Part shown: piece by piece, positions 17,766 through 25,349 of the stretch
Layout: each line of letters starts with the position of its first letter
Numbering within the stretch: the first letter of the stretch is position 1
Assembly (NCBI GenBank): GCA_024743115.1
Contig: JANSXC010000039.1
Coordinates: 1-40,348 of the forward strand
From: a bacterium
Lineage (GTDB): Bacteria > Planctomycetota > UBA1135 > UBA2386
Direction of reading: 5' to 3'
Length of the DNA stretch: 40,348 nucleotides
Notes under the pieces: model-generated
Told to the model about the DNA's origin: nothing
Database searches by the model: none
Seen by the model: only the letters and a program-made list of their open reading frames with translations
Position numbers and translations under genes: made by a program

Positions 17766-19325
17766 GTGGTGATCCATTCGACTCGAAATCTCATTCCCGC
17801 CGCCATGGTCGCCCTGGCGCAGCTCGGCCTCCGAACGCTGGCACTCGCCTCGGTCGTCGCCCCGGCGTTCGCCCAGCAGTGGCATAGCGGCGCGCCGATC
17901 GCCCCCCACGCGCCAAACATCGGGCGAACCGTGGTCTCCGTCGAGGACTTCGACCAGAGCGGGCACCCGGACATCGTTCGCTTCGACTCCGCCGGCGTCT
18001 ACATCATCAAGGACCCGGATCTGACGACTAGTCTTCCGCCAGAGACCCTGCTCTGGTCGATCCCCGGAGTCTTCACCGCGGCGATTCACGCGGGTGACAT
18101 CGACAACGATGGCATTCCGGACCTGATGATCCGTGGCCCCTTCTTCAGCCCCGCGCCCCGAGACTATTACTTTGTCCGTGGGCTGGGCGGCGGCCAACTG
18201 GCCGCCCCGGTAACGCTGCCCTCGTCGACGGAGTCGCGCGGCCCGCTGCGCTTTGCCCGCATGCTGGACTTCGATGGTGACGGCGACCTGGACCTGGTTG
18301 CATTCCACGACGACGGCGCCAACCTCACCGAACTGATCGCCTGGCGGCAGGATCCGGGCGGCTTCGTGATTGCACATAGCGAAGCGATCGGGATTGCGGA
18401 TGAGGCCGGGAGCGGCGACTTCAATGGCGACGGGTGTGACGACCTGATCTGTTACGCCGGCTGGCCGGTCCATCAGCATCGGGTTCTGTGGGGCGATCCG
18501 ATCGCCCTTTCCCAGACGGTTCAGCCTGGAGTCTCGCTGCACTGGTCGCTGAAAGGCTTCGTGTCGGAGGCCGACTTCAACGGCGATGGCTTCGAGGACA
18601 TCGTGGCAACGGGCGCCCGCGGGCGGGTCGAGGTGTTCTACGGCTCGGCGACCGGCATTCAGCGTGGGCCGCTGCTCGTCGACGACATACTCGCGGGGGG
18701 ACACTACCATCTCGTTCTCGAGGACCTGGACAACGATGGCAACGTCGACCTCCTCATGCGCGCCCAGGCGGGCGGCCTGCTCTACCGTGGCGACGGCAGC
18801 GGCGCGTTCTCCGCGGCGCCGCGAGTCCTGCCGTTCGGACTCCAGGGCCAGTTGATGCCGATGGATCTGGATGGCGATTCGGACCAGGATCTCCTGGTCG
18901 TCGAGTTTCGCGCGATCACCGGATTCGAGAACCGCACCCTCTACGGCGCGCCCTGCCTCGGCACAGCCGGCGAAGCACAGCTGACGCACGGCGTCGCCAC
19001 GCCGGGCAATTCGGCGTTCTACGTCGACCTCACCAATGGTCCTGCCAACGCGCCGGCCCAACTCGTGATCGCTTTCGATGGCGCTCCCGCCCCCTGCGGC
19101 GCACAGTTCAACCCCGCGACGCTGCTCTGGCCGACGTTCGGTCTGCCACTGTTCGCCACGGCGCTCGACGGTGGCGGCAACGTCCGGCTGCCGCTGCCCC
19201 TGCCGTCGGGCATCGCCCTCGGCCCCTACTATCTCCAAGGCCTCGTCATCGACCCGAACGGCGCGTTCCAGTTGCCGGGACTGAACCTCGCCGCAACCCG
19301 CGGTCGGGTGATCGAGATCTTCTGA
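17766..19325 (+). CDS. Secreted FG-GAP/VCBS repeat protein
   Basis: 519 residues from the GTG at 17766. A signal peptide (~14-36) ends APAFA|QQWH. The body (~40-390) carries at least six calcium-binding FG-GAP/VCBS-type repeats with D-x-D-x-D-G loops: 'GDIDNDGIPDLMIRG', 'DFDGDGDLDLVAFHD', 'GDFNGDGCDDLICYA', 'ADFNGDGFEDIVATG', 'EDLDNDGNVDLLMRA', 'MDLDGDSDQDLLVVE'. These should form a beta-propeller as in integrin-like proteins. The C-terminal ~120 residues ('YGAPCLGTAGEAQLTHG' to 'RGRVIEIF') form a separate beta-rich module that resembles the ends of other secreted proteins here. A surface or extracellular binding role is likely. An alternative GTG at 17769 differs by one residue. Confidence 0.85.
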   Translation: MVIHSTRNLIPAAMVALAQLGLRTLALASVVAPAFAQQWHSGAPIAPHAPNIGRTVVSVEDFDQSGHPDIVRFDSAGVYIIKDPDLTTSLPPETLLWSIPGVFTAAIHAGDIDNDGIPDLMIRGPFFSPAPRDYYFVRGLGGGQLAAPVTLPSSTESRGPLRFARMLDFDGDGDLDLVAFHDDGANLTELIAWRQDPGGFVIAHSEAIGIADEAGSGDFNGDGCDDLICYAGWPVHQHRVLWGDPIALSQTVQPGVSLHWSLKGFVSEADFNGDGFEDIVATGARGRVEVFYGSATGIQRGPLLVDDILAGGHYHLVLEDLDNDGNVDLLMRAQAGGLLYRGDGSGAFSAAPRVLPFGLQGQLMPMDLDGDSDQDLLVVEFRAITGFENRTLYGAPCLGTAGEAQLTHGVATPGNSAFYVDLTNGPANAPAQLVIAFDGAPAPCGAQFNPATLLWPTFGLPLFATALDGGGNVRLPLPLPSGIALGPYYLQGLVIDPNGAFQLPGLNLAATRGRVIEIF

Positions 19326-19410
19326 GCGGAGAGGATCGCGCCGGATAGCCTCCCAAGCACTGGTTTCGAGCTCGACGATCGGTCGGGCAGGCGGCGTTCC
19401 GTGAGGCGCG

Positions 19411-20667
19411 CTACTCCACCCGCGCGCAGCGCCCCAACCACTCCCAGAACCCCGGCCAGCTCTTCGCAACGGCATCCGGGTTCTGCACTTCGATCCCGCC
19501 GGGTAGCAGCGTCCCGAGCAGCGACAGGGCCATCACAATACGGTGGTCGGCGACGGTCGGGACGCGGACGGTCGTGCTGTCCATCGACAGCGGGCCGCGG
19601 ACGGTCAGGTCGTCGCGGCTGACCTGGGTCTCGATGCCGAGGGTGCCGAGGCCGGTGGCGAGGGCGGCGAGGCGGTCGCTCTCCTTGGTGCGGAGGTTGG
19701 CGACGCCGCGGAACACCGTCTTGCCTTCGCGGCGCGCGGCGAGCATCGCGAGGGCGGGCACGCTGTCTGGACGCAGCGCCATGCCGTCGAGCATGAGGTC
19801 GCCGGTGCCGGGCTGCAGCAGCATGGCGATGTCGGCGTCGATGGTCCAGTCGGGGTGGGCGTCGTTGGCCGGGGCGGCGAACTCCTTGGGCACCTCGAGG
19901 TTGTGCAGCGCGGCGAGCGTGACGACGAACGCGCGGGCGGACGGATCGGGCGGCACGACCCACGAACGGTCCTCGCCCGACGGCGGCGTGAGGTCGTAGC
20001 TGAGGCCCCACGGGTGTTCTTCGCGCGTCACGGTTGAACCGAAGCCGCGCAGGATCTGAGCCGTGAGGTCGAGGTAGCCGGTGGCGCCCGGGCGCGCGAT
20101 CTCGACGACGCCCCCACCCGCGAGCGCGATCGCGAGCATCGCGCCGCTGGCCGGCTGCGTGGTCGACGAGGCATCGACGCGGACGAGATCGGGCGCCTTG
20201 AACCCGCGGCCGTCCGCATGGATCGGCAGCGTGTCACGATCGCAGGCGACCCCCGCATCGCGCAGCAACGCGGTTACGGTCCCCATCGGGCGGCGCCGCA
20301 GGCGCGGGTGGCCGTCGAGCGTCACGGCGCAACCGAGCAGGGGCAGCATCGCGAGCGACATGCGCGCGACGGTTGCGTTCTCGCCGGCGTCGATCCGGAC
20401 GTCGACTCCGGGCGAAGGCGCGGCGCCCTCGACGATCCACTGGCCACTGCCCTCGCCGGTCACCCGGACGCCACGGGCGGCGAGGGTGCGGAGCAGGATC
20501 GCGAGGTCGTCGCTGACCGGCACGCCCGAGAACCGGCTCTTGCCCGGCAGACACGAGGCGAGCAGCATCGCGCGCTGCGCGTGGCTCTTGCTGCCGGGGA
20601 GCCGCGGTTGGCCGAGATCGGTCGGCACGCCGTCAGGGTTGGGTGTGATGCGCTTGTGCACGGCCAC
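19411..20667 (-). CDS. aroA: 3-phosphoshikimate 1-carboxyvinyltransferase (EPSP synthase)
   Basis: 418 residues. It joins shikimate 3-phosphate and phosphoenolpyruvate in the sixth step of the shikimate pathway. Visible landmarks are 'PGSKSHAQRAMLLAS' with Lys27, 'LDGHPRLRRRPMGTVTALL', 'ALRPDSVPALAMLAA' with the catalytic Asp, 'LRTKESDRL' and 'VADHRIVMALSL'. The PEP-binding loop, LGNAGTAMRP in E. coli, is changed to 'AGENATVARM': Ala98 occupies the place of Gly96, as in class II enzymes. The sequence is clearly diverged overall but complete. The start is a GTG at 20667; a second GTG at 20661 lies 6 nt after a CAGACT box. The gene is divergent from purC with 56 bp between starts. Confidence 0.9.
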   Translation of the reverse strand: MAVHKRITPNPDGVPTDLGQPRLPGSKSHAQRAMLLASCLPGKSRFSGVPVSDDLAILLRTLAARGVRVTGEGSGQWIVEGAAPSPGVDVRIDAGENATVARMSLAMLPLLGCAVTLDGHPRLRRRPMGTVTALLRDAGVACDRDTLPIHADGRGFKAPDLVRVDASSTTQPASGAMLAIALAGGGVVEIARPGATGYLDLTAQILRGFGSTVTREEHPWGLSYDLTPPSGEDRSWVVPPDPSARAFVVTLAALHNLEVPKEFAAPANDAHPDWTIDADIAMLLQPGTGDLMLDGMALRPDSVPALAMLAARREGKTVFRGVANLRTKESDRLAALATGLGTLGIETQVSRDDLTVRGPLSMDSTTVRVPTVADHRIVMALSLLGTLLPGGIEVQNPDAVAKSWPGFWEWLGRCARVE

Positions 20668-20709
20668 AGTCTGTCCTGAGTCGCCGCTGAATCAACGCCG
20701 GTGGTGCTG

Positions 20710-20715
20710 CATAAT
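20710..20715 (+). promoter_or_regulatory. Candidate leaderless -10 box of purC
   Basis: CATAAT ends 8 nt before the GTG start of purC at 20724, with no Shine-Dalgarno sequence. It is the closest match to TATAAT among the start-proximal boxes in the window. Confidence 0.6.
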
Positions 20716-20723
20716 CGCCCTCT

Positions 20724-21602
20724 GTGAGGACGACCGTATCCAGCATCGATCTGCCGTTCGCCGAACGGCTCGGGCGCGGCAAGGTCCGCGAGATCTTCGG
20801 GCTCGGCGACGACCTGCTGCTCGTGGCCAGCGACCGGATCTCGGCGTTCGACGTCGTCATGGATCAGGCCATCCCGGACAAAGGGCGAGTCCTCACCGCG
20901 ACGGCTGAGTTCTGGTTCGACAAGCTCGCGGACGTCGTGGCCAACCACCTGCTTTCGACGGACGTCGACGGCTGGGACGACGTGCCGGTCGAGTTCAAGC
21001 CGCTGCTGCGCGGTCGCACGATGCGCTGCCGGCGCTGCGAGCCGCTGCCCGTCGAGTGGGTCGTCCGCGGCTACCTCACGGGTTCGGGCTATCGCGACTA
21101 CCAGGCGACCGGCGAAGTCAGCGGCGTGGCGCTGCCGGCCGGGCTCGAACACGCAAGCGAACTGGTGCCCGCGATCCTCACGCCGTCGACGAAGGCCGAG
21201 AGCGGTCACGATGAGCCGATCTCGTTCGAACGCACCGTCGAGCTCGTCGGCGAGCCGGTGGCGGTGCAGGCGCGCGATGCGGCACTCGAACTCTACGATC
21301 GGGCTCGGGCGTACGCGCGGACACGCGGCATCGTGATCGCGGACACCAAGTTCGAGTTCGGGCTCCGCGACGGCGAGCTCGTGCTCATCGACGAGTGCCT
21401 GACTCCCGATTCCAGTCGATTCTGGCCCGCGGACGAGGTGCGACCCGGAGCACGGCCGACGTCGTTCGACAAGCAGGTGTTGCGCGACTGGCTTGCGACG
21501 CTCGACTGGGATCGGCAGCCGCCGCCCCCCGAGCTGCCGGCCGAGATCGTGCAGAAGACGGCCGCCACCTACGCCGACATCCAGGCCCGTTTGCTGGCCT
21601 GA
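20724..21602 (+). CDS. purC: Phosphoribosylaminoimidazole-succinocarboxamide synthase (SAICAR synthetase)
   Basis: 292 residues; ATP-dependent ligation of aspartate to CAIR in de novo purine synthesis. Landmarks are 'GRGKVREIFGL' near the N-terminus, 'VASDRISAFDVVMDQAIPDKG', 'VVRGYLTGSGYRDY', 'PSTKAESGHDEPIS', 'IADTKFEFGLRDG' and 'LIDECLTPDSSRFW'. The length matches the longer (yeast/actinobacterial-like) form. The GTG start fits both the conserved N-terminus and the CATAAT box 8 nt upstream. mtnA follows after 22 nt and is probably co-transcribed. Confidence 0.97.
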   Translation: MRTTVSSIDLPFAERLGRGKVREIFGLGDDLLLVASDRISAFDVVMDQAIPDKGRVLTATAEFWFDKLADVVANHLLSTDVDGWDDVPVEFKPLLRGRTMRCRRCEPLPVEWVVRGYLTGSGYRDYQATGEVSGVALPAGLEHASELVPAILTPSTKAESGHDEPISFERTVELVGEPVAVQARDAALELYDRARAYARTRGIVIADTKFEFGLRDGELVLIDECLTPDSSRFWPADEVRPGARPTSFDKQVLRDWLATLDWDRQPPPPELPAEIVQKTAATYADIQARLLA

Positions 21603-21624
21603 GGACAACCCGGAGACCTTGACG

Positions 21625-22662
21625 ATGCCGATGAGTTTGCCCGCGACGATTGCATGGAGCGGTGATCACGAGACCGGCACGCTACAGCTGCTCGACCAGA
21701 CGCTGCTCCCCCATGAGGTCGTCGTGCTCGACCTCGATACCGCGGAAGGCGTGATCGACGCGATCGTTCGGCTCGCGGTTCGTGGCGCGCCGGCGATCGG
21801 TGTTGCGGCGGCCTACGGGCTCGTGCTCGGGACGCGGCGCGCGCTGACCGCGGGTGGCACGTTCGCGACGGCGATCCGTGAGCAGGCCGACCGCCTGGTG
21901 GCGGCGAGACCGACCGCGGTCAACCTCGCCTGGGCCGTCGAGCGCTGTGTCGCGGCGGCCAGTGATCTGCAGGAGCTGCTGCGGGAGGCGCGATTGATCC
22001 ACTCCGAAGACGAGGCTGCGTGCGCTGGCATGGGGTGCCACGGCGCGCCGCTCGTGCCGGAGGGTGGCACCGTGCTCACCCATTGCAATACGGGACGACT
22101 TGCAACTGCGGGCGACGGCACCGCCCTGGCGGTCCTCTTCGCGGCGTGGCGCGAAGGCCGGCGCTTCCGCGTGCTCGCCGACGAGACCCGGCCGCTGCTG
22201 CAGGGCGCGCGCCTGACCGCGCTCGAGCTCGCCGTCGAAGGTATTCCGACCGAGGTGATCTGCGACGGCGCGGCGGCCGGGCTCATGGCACGCGGCGAGA
22301 TCCAGCTCGTGCTGACGGGCTCCGACCGGGTCGCCGCCAACGGGGACTTCGCCAACAAGGTCGGCACCTACCCGCTCGCGCTCGCCGCGGCGGCCCACGA
22401 CGTGCCGTTCTATGTGGTCGCGCCGCTGTCGACGTTCGATGCGAGCCTGCGCTCCGGCGCCGAGATCCCGATCGAAGAGCGCGATGCCACTGAGGTCACC
22501 GCGATCGCCGGCCACGAACTGGCGCCGGCCGGGATCGGGGCGCGGAACCCCGCGTTCGACTGCACGCCCGCCCACCTCGTCACGGGGATCGTCACCGAAG
22601 CCGGCATCCTGCGGCCCCCGTTCGTCGAGTCGATCAAGGCGGCATTGCTGGTCGGCCGATAG
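21625..22662 (+). CDS. mtnA: S-methyl-5-thioribose-1-phosphate isomerase
   Basis: 345 residues; isomerises methylthioribose-1-phosphate to methylthioribulose-1-phosphate in the methionine salvage pathway. Signature segments are 'VRGAPAIGVAAAYGL', 'VLTHCNTGRLATAGDGTAL' with the catalytic Cys, 'RPLLQGARLTALEL', and 'TGSDRVAANGDFANKVGTY' with the catalytic Asp. The related eIF2B-like proteins lack this combination. The ATG at 21625 has GGAG 10 nt upstream; longer starts would overlap purC. It sits between purC and the H1-like gene, all on the plus strand with short gaps (22 and 7 nt), so one operon is likely. Confidence 0.95.
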   Translation: MPMSLPATIAWSGDHETGTLQLLDQTLLPHEVVVLDLDTAEGVIDAIVRLAVRGAPAIGVAAAYGLVLGTRRALTAGGTFATAIREQADRLVAARPTAVNLAWAVERCVAAASDLQELLREARLIHSEDEAACAGMGCHGAPLVPEGGTVLTHCNTGRLATAGDGTALAVLFAAWREGRRFRVLADETRPLLQGARLTALELAVEGIPTEVICDGAAAGLMARGEIQLVLTGSDRVAANGDFANKVGTYPLALAAAAHDVPFYVVAPLSTFDASLRSGAEIPIEERDATEVTAIAGHELAPAGIGARNPAFDCTPAHLVTGIVTEAGILRPPFVESIKAALLVGR

Positions 22663-22669
22663 GGCCGGC

Positions 22670-23161
22670 ATGGCCACCGCGACCAAGAGCAAGCCGAAGA
22701 CCGTCACGCGCAAGGGCCGGAGCGCCCCGAGCCAGGGAGGCAAGAGTCGATCGACCAGTCGGGCCGCGCCCAAGAAGGCCAAGGCGGCCAGCAAGGGCAA
22801 GAAGGCGGCCAAGAAGGCGACTGGTCGCGGCGCTACGTCCCCGTCGAGCAGGCCGGCGAAGTCGGCGCCGACGAAGAGCGCAGCGAAGAAGACGGCCGCC
22901 AAGGCGACGCGCCCATCCAAGTCCGCTCCCGCCCCGACCACGAACGCGAAGGCTCGCCCCAGCGCGAAGAAGGCGAGCGCGAGCAAGGGCAAGGCCGCGA
23001 GCGGTCCCGACCGCAGCGCCCCGGCGATGGCCGAGGTCGATGCGGAAGTGCTGGAGTTCATCGCCGCGATCGACCGCTTCAAGCAGGAGAACGGGCGGCC
23101 GTTCCCGAGCTGGAGCGAGGTCCTGCTCGTCGTTCGCGAGCTCGGCTACCGGCGCAGCTGA
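22670..23161 (+). CDS. Histone H1-like Lys/Ala-rich protein with a small C-terminal 'SWSEVL' domain
   Basis: 163 residues. Residues 1-118 are disordered and very basic, built of AAKK, SKGK, AKKA and TKSA motifs like the tails of eukaryotic H1, AlgP and chlamydial Hc proteins. Non-specific DNA or RNA binding and nucleoid compaction are expected. Residues ~120-163 form a compact acidic/hydrophobic domain ('AEVLEFIAAIDRFKQENGR', 'PFPSWSEVLLVVRELGYR'). I know this segment as a free-standing small protein in Planctomycetota; its function is unknown. The gene starts 7 nt after mtnA and ends 16 nt before the converging uppP gene. Protein identity as a nucleoid protein is inferred from composition only. 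Confidence 0.8.
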   Translation: MATATKSKPKTVTRKGRSAPSQGGKSRSTSRAAPKKAKAASKGKKAAKKATGRGATSPSSRPAKSAPTKSAAKKTAAKATRPSKSAPAPTTNAKARPSAKKASASKGKAASGPDRSAPAMAEVDAEVLEFIAAIDRFKQENGRPFPSWSEVLLVVRELGYRRS

Positions 23162-23177
23162 GGCCCGCCGACTTGCG

Positions 23178-24071
23178 CTACTCGACGTAGCCCGCCCAGC
23201 ACAGCCAGCCGAGGATCCCACCCGCGAGGATCCGGTACCACGCGAACGGCGCGAACGTGTGCCGTCGAAGGAACGCGACGAACGGTTTCACGACCACGAT
23301 CGCACTCACGAACGAGATCGCGGTCCCGACCAGGAAGGGCGGCAGGGACTCGCCGTCGAGCGTGTCGCCGGCCTTGATGAGTTTGTAGATCGCGGCGCCA
23401 TAGAGGATCGGCAGCCCGACGAGGAACGAGAACTCGGCTGCGGCCGTGCGGGACATGCCGAGCAGCATCGCTCCCGCGATCGTCGCTCCCGAGCGTGAGG
23501 TACCGGGGATCAGTGCGAGGCACTGGAACAGGCCGATGCCGAGCGCGACCGGATACGTCATCACGCCGAGGTCTTCACGGGCCGACGTCCGGTGACGGAT
23601 CAGGCGTTCGAGCAGCAGCAGCAGCAGCCCGCCGATGAGCATCGTGATCGCGACGACCCAGGCGCTGAACAGGTGCGAATCGATCCAGTCCTCGGCGAGC
23701 AGGCCGAGCACGACGGCGGGCACCGCGGCGACGGCGATCTGCCAGAGCAGGTTGTAGCGCCGCGTGTCGCCGGTGCCGGTCGCGGGCTGCAGGCAGGTCC
23801 GCAACGCATCCAGCAAACGCCGCCAGTACAGCACGAGGATCGCCGTGATCGCGCCGATCTGGATGCCGACGACGAACAGGTTGTTCTCCGGACTCGCGCC
23901 GAGGCCGAGGAACTCACGCGTGACGATCAGGTGGCCGGTGCTCGACACCGGCAGGAACTCGGTCAGACCCTCGACGATTCCCAGGATGACCGCGTCGACG
24001 AGATCCGGCCCGGCCTCGGCGGCCGTCTCGGATGCCGGTGTGGGTTCCTGGGGCAGAGCCGCGAGGACCAA
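23178..24071 (-). CDS. uppP: Undecaprenyl-diphosphatase
   Basis: 297 residues; an integral membrane phosphatase (BacA/UppP) that recycles undecaprenyl pyrophosphate to the lipid carrier for peptidoglycan and surface glycan synthesis. Both catalytic regions are present: 'EGLTEFLPVSSTGHLI' and 'IPGTSRSGATIAGA'. Seven to eight hydrophobic helices can be counted. The frame begins at a TTG at 24071, 12 nt after the ald stop, giving an N-terminal extension of ~25 residues before the first helix. A later start is possible, since there is no clear Shine-Dalgarno sequence. It probably shares a transcript with ald. Confidence 0.95.
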   Translation of the reverse strand: MVLAALPQEPTPASETAAEAGPDLVDAVILGIVEGLTEFLPVSSTGHLIVTREFLGLGASPENNLFVVGIQIGAITAILVLYWRRLLDALRTCLQPATGTGDTRRYNLLWQIAVAAVPAVVLGLLAEDWIDSHLFSAWVVAITMLIGGLLLLLLERLIRHRTSAREDLGVMTYPVALGIGLFQCLALIPGTSRSGATIAGAMLLGMSRTAAAEFSFLVGLPILYGAAIYKLIKAGDTLDGESLPPFLVGTAISFVSAIVVVKPFVAFLRRHTFAPFAWYRILAGGILGWLCWAGYVE

Positions 24072-24083
24072 GGGAGCGGCTAC

Positions 24084-25190
24084 CTACAGCACCTGGTCGG
24101 GGGCGGTGAACTCGAGGTCGAACGCCTCGGCGACGCCCTGGTGCGTGCATCTGCCCGCAAGCACGTTGGCTGCCGTGCCGAGGACCGGATCCTTCGCGGC
24201 GGCGGCGGCCCCCATCCCGGCGAGCCGCTTGGCCCACGGGCCCGTGGCGTTCGTCAGGCCGAACGTCGACGTGCGCGGCACGGCGCCGGGCATGTTCGCG
24301 ACGCAGTAGTGCAACACGCCGTCGACGACGTAGGTCGGGTCCGCGTGCGTCGTCGGCTTGCAGGTCTCGATGCAACCGCCCTGGTCGACCGCGACGTCGA
24401 CGATGACGGCGCCGTCCTTCATATCGGCGAGGTCCTGGCGACGCACGAGTCGCGGCGCGCGCGCACCCTGCACGAGCACCGCGCCGATCACGAGGTCGGC
24501 CTGCGCGATCTGTTCGCGCACCGAGATCGGCGAGCTGTGCAGCAGAGTCACGTTCGCGGCCATGACGTCGCTGAGGTAGCGCAGCCGTTCGAGATCGATG
24601 TCGAGCAGGCGGACGTCGGCGCCGAGGCCCGCGGCCATCTTCGCCGCGTTGGTGCCGACGACGCCGCCGCCGAGGATCACCACGTTCGCGGGTTCGACGC
24701 CCGGGATGCCCCCGAGCAGGATGCCGCGGCTGCCCATGTGCTTCTCGAGGCAGACCGCGCCGACCTGCACCGCCATGCGGCCCGCAACCTCGCTCATCGG
24801 CGTGAGCAGCGGCAGCGAGTCGTTGTGGATCAGCGTCTCGTAGGCGAAGCAATGCGCGCCCGACTGCATCATCGCAACCGTGAGTTCCTGGCTCGCGGCG
24901 AAGTGGAAGTAGGTGAAGACGATCTGATTCGGGCGGATCAGCGGGTACTCGGCGGCCAGCGGCTCCTTGACCTTGACGATCATCTCGGACTCGCCGTAGA
25001 CGGTCGCCGCGTCGGGTGCGATGGTCGCGCCGACGGCGGTGAACGCCTCGTCCGGAATGCCGGCCCCGAGGCCTCCATCCTTCTCGACGAGCACCTTGTG
25101 ACCCGCATCGACGAGCTCCAGCACCATCGCCGGGACGGCGCCGATGCGGTTCTCCTGCGGTTTGATCTCCTTGGGAACACCGATGATCAT
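24084..25190 (-). CDS. ald: Alanine dehydrogenase
   Basis: 368 residues; NAD-dependent interconversion of L-alanine with pyruvate and ammonia. The N-terminus 'MIIGVPKEIKPQENRIG' is the family signature; 'VKVKEPLAAEYPL' carries the substrate-binding Lys, and 'VFTYFHFAASQELT' the catalytic His. The NAD fold is seen in 'VVILGGGVVGTNAAKMAAGLGA' split across its glycine motif and the acidic end 'LLDID'. I chose the ATG at 25190 for its match to the family; AGGAG lies ~10 nt upstream. uppP follows after 12 nt. Confidence 0.97.
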   Translation of the reverse strand: MIIGVPKEIKPQENRIGAVPAMVLELVDAGHKVLVEKDGGLGAGIPDEAFTAVGATIAPDAATVYGESEMIVKVKEPLAAEYPLIRPNQIVFTYFHFAASQELTVAMMQSGAHCFAYETLIHNDSLPLLTPMSEVAGRMAVQVGAVCLEKHMGSRGILLGGIPGVEPANVVILGGGVVGTNAAKMAAGLGADVRLLDIDLERLRYLSDVMAANVTLLHSSPISVREQIAQADLVIGAVLVQGARAPRLVRRQDLADMKDGAVIVDVAVDQGGCIETCKPTTHADPTYVVDGVLHYCVANMPGAVPRTSTFGLTNATGPWAKRLAGMGAAAAAKDPVLGTAANVLAGRCTHQGVAEAFDLEFTAPDQVL

Positions 25191-25349
25191 GCTTTCAAGA
25201 CTCCTGTCCGGCGCGCCTTGGCGCTCGCGGGGCAAGGACGATAGCGACGGGTGCGAGTCGCGGCGAGAGTTGCGATCGCCTTTCTGCGGTCCGGCGATGG
25301 AGCTGCTGAATTGCTCCGGGAGGGCCCGACGACCGTCTCGCCGGCCGGG

